Positions 61,434-64,000 of a DNA stretch of 64,000 bases are shown in pieces. Location of the stretch: the NCBI GenBank assembly GCA_963726825.1, contig CAVSDT010000002.1, forward strand, positions 1,736,001 to 1,800,000. Direction: 5' to 3'. Position 1 is the first letter of the stretch, and the number at the start of each line of letters is the position of its first letter. The notes below the pieces were generated by a model, which was not told where the DNA came from, did not search any database, and worked only from the letters and a program-made list of their open reading frames with translations. This DNA comes from DATLGB01 sp963726825 (GTDB lineage Bacteria; Actinomycetota; Thermoleophilia; Solirubrobacterales; Solirubrobacteraceae). Both the position numbers and the translations under genes were made by a program.

Positions 61434-61808
61434 TCAGGCGCCAGCCTGTGATCCTGTTACGGCGTCGTGGCCGTGCTGTGAAACGCTTGTGAACGGCTCG
61501 GCACCGAAGCGGTAGCCGAAGCCGAAGTGGGTGTGGATGAACCGCCAGGCGGGGAGCGCGGCGGTGAGCTTGGAGCGGAGCTTGTGCACGTAGACGTCGA
61601 CGGAGCGGTCGTCTGAGCGCAGCCGCCCGCCCCACACCCGTCCGTACAGCTGCTCTCGGCTGAGCACCCGCCCCTCGGCCTCGGCGAGGGCCACCAGGAG
61701 CCCGAGCTCGCGCACGGACAGCGCCAGGGCGCGGCCGTCGGCGAGGGCGACGTGGTCGTCCGGCCGGATCTCGAGTTCAGCGGCGCGCAAGGCGTCGGGT
61801 CGCTGCAT
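61434..61808 (-). CDS. Receiver-less winged-helix regulator (PhoB-type DNA-binding domain only)
   Basis: 124 residues containing only the OmpR/PhoB effector domain: ALSVRELGLLVALAEAEGRVLSREQLYGRVWGG and DRSVDVYVHKLRSKLTAALPAWRFIHTHFGFGYRF. The last part matches the locus's full-length regulator (55809) at most positions (RSVDV, KLRSKL, IHTHFG, GYRF), so it is a paralog that lacks the phospho-receiver. ATG 61808; a Pho-box-like operator lies 56 nt upstream and another inside its own 3' part serves pstS. It could compete with, or substitute for, the full regulator at Pho boxes. Confidence 0.83.
   Translation of the reverse strand: MQRPDALRAAELEIRPDDHVALADGRALALSVRELGLLVALAEAEGRVLSREQLYGRVWGGRLRSDDRSVDVYVHKLRSKLTAALPAWRFIHTHFGFGYRFGAEPFTSVSQHGHDAVTGSQAGA
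61454..61494 (-). promoter_or_regulatory. Pho-box-like operator and promoter 2 (pstS)
   Basis: On the minus strand GTTCACA (61488-61494) and TTTCACA (61477-61483) are spaced by 4 nt (11-bp period). A -10-like TAACAG (61454-61459) is 17 bp downstream, and the pstS ATG 60 nt from the box. The site is inside the coding 3' end of the receiver-less regulator. Confidence 0.75.
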
Positions 61809-61840
61809 GACCCGCAGACTCGGGCACGCCGTGCCCCGCC

Positions 61841-61881
61841 CGGTTACGAGGTGGTCAACGACCTGTGAAGAGGTTGTGAAC
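61841..61881 (-). promoter_or_regulatory. Pho-box-like operator and promoter 3 (receiver-less regulator)
   Basis: Minus-strand GTTCACA (61875-61881) and CTTCACA (61864-61870) with a 4-nt spacer, same orientation as operator 2. TAACCG (61841-61846) lies 17 bp downstream, the identical spacing found at operators 1 and 2; the regulator's ATG is a further 32 nt away. Confidence 0.72.
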
Positions 61882-61908
61882 GCCGGTCGGGGGGACCGGC
61901 GGCCGCCG

Positions 61909-63783
<1,875 letters not shown>

Positions 63784-63792
63784 GGGACCTTC

Positions 63793-63806
63793 AGGGTAGG
63801 TATGCT
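63793..63806. promoter_or_regulatory. Back-to-back -10 elements of two divergent genes
   Basis: TACCCT on the minus strand (63793-63798) serves the ABC-F gene; TATGCT on the plus strand (63801-63806) ends 11 nt before the ATG at 63818. Only 2 bp separate the two hexamers, so each promoter's -35 region would lie in the other gene and simultaneous polymerase binding should be impossible. Confidence 0.6.
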
Positions 63807-63817
63807 CGTTCATCGAA

Positions 63818-64000
63818 ATGACGCGTCGCCTGCTCACCACCACGCTCGTCTCATCGATGACGCTGCTCGTCTTCGCCGCCTCGGCGCTGGCCGACGCGGC
63901 GAACGACCACGGCGAGGGCTGGATCGGGGAGTCCAACGACCTCCAGGTCACCTACGCCGGCTTCATCATGATCGCGTTCTTCCCGCTGTTCATCCTCTTC
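63818..64000 (+). CDS. Exported or membrane protein, N-terminal part (cut by window end)
   Basis: 61 codons from ATG 63818 to the window end without a stop. Starts with a signal-like segment (MTRRLLTTTLVSSMTLLVFAASALA), then DAANDHGEGWIGESND and a second hydrophobic helix VTYAGFIMIAFFPLFILF. No family recognised from this part. Leaderless-type TATGCT upstream supports the start. Confidence 0.65.
   Translation, partial: MTRRLLTTTLVSSMTLLVFAASALADAANDHGEGWIGESNDLQVTYAGFIMIAFFPLFILF

Overview
The window is very GC-rich chromosomal DNA with tightly packed, frequently overlapping genes (ATGA, GTGA and TGATG junctions) and almost no mobile DNA. The gene content (LAL-type LuxR regulator, CopC-CopD and YcnI copper proteins, YCII plus DUF6596 sigma factor, cytochrome c maturation system I, Pst/Pho locus, many tandem-domain enzymes) fits a high-GC actinobacterium, most like the Thermoleophilia/Solirubrobacterales. 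That placement is inference from gene content, not a database match.

Layout. 1-4.5 kb: end of an unknown gene, 4-hydroxyphenylpyruvate dioxygenase, a maleylacetate-reductase-like dehydrogenase, a TldD/PmbA-family protein carrying an embedded palindrome, and mobA. 4.4-7.6 kb (minus): ccmE, ccmF, a CcmI-like gene and secG; the other half of cytochrome c maturation (TlpA/CcmG, CcmH, CcdA) lies at 24.1-25.8 kb. 7.7-12.3 kb: an M28 peptidase and a zinc-type ABC transporter in which permease and binding protein are one polypeptide, followed by an ATPase, a second permease and a Fur/Zur regulator. 12.4-17.5 kb: biotin-carrier/carboxyltransferase fusion, HMG-CoA lyase, and a two-component system with an RTX-repeat protein. 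17.6-21.1 kb: copper operon. 21.2-24 kb: sigma factor/YCII pair, methyltransferase, DUF1330, tRNA-Gly. 25.8-36.5 kb: RlmH, M48 protease, phosphoesterase, Ser/Thr kinase, Tgt, Hsp20, LAL regulator, MarR. 36.5-41.7 kb: VOC protein and the glycolytic operon gap-pgk-tpiA-gpmI. 42.2-44.1 kb: ApbE flavinyltransferase and a ferric-reductase-like membrane protein. 44.2-47 kb: rapZ and uvrC. 47-50.7 kb: two tandem secreted glycosidase-like paralogs, threonine aldolase and a frameshifted mismatch DNA glycosylase. 50.8-53.8 kb: a small TadE-type cluster with a TM-VanY-lytic transglycosylase fusion. 54.1-61.9 kb: peptidase T, then the Pho locus (response regulator, phoU, pstB, pstA, pstC, pstS and a receiver-less winged-helix gene) with three Pho-box-like repeats. 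61.9-64 kb: ABC-F ATPase and the start of a membrane-protein gene.

Two signals run through the window. First, more than twenty first-in-operon genes have a TANNNT hexamer 6-11 nt before the start codon, the geometry of leaderless transcription; it also helps choose starts. Second, a 93-bp structured repeat occurs in two intergenic gaps 9.8 kb apart. The most interesting local system is the Pho locus: three 11-bp-period repeat operators, each exactly 17 bp from a TA-starting -10-like hexamer, serve a full-length PhoB-like regulator, pstS, and a receiver-less copy of the regulator's DNA-binding domain.
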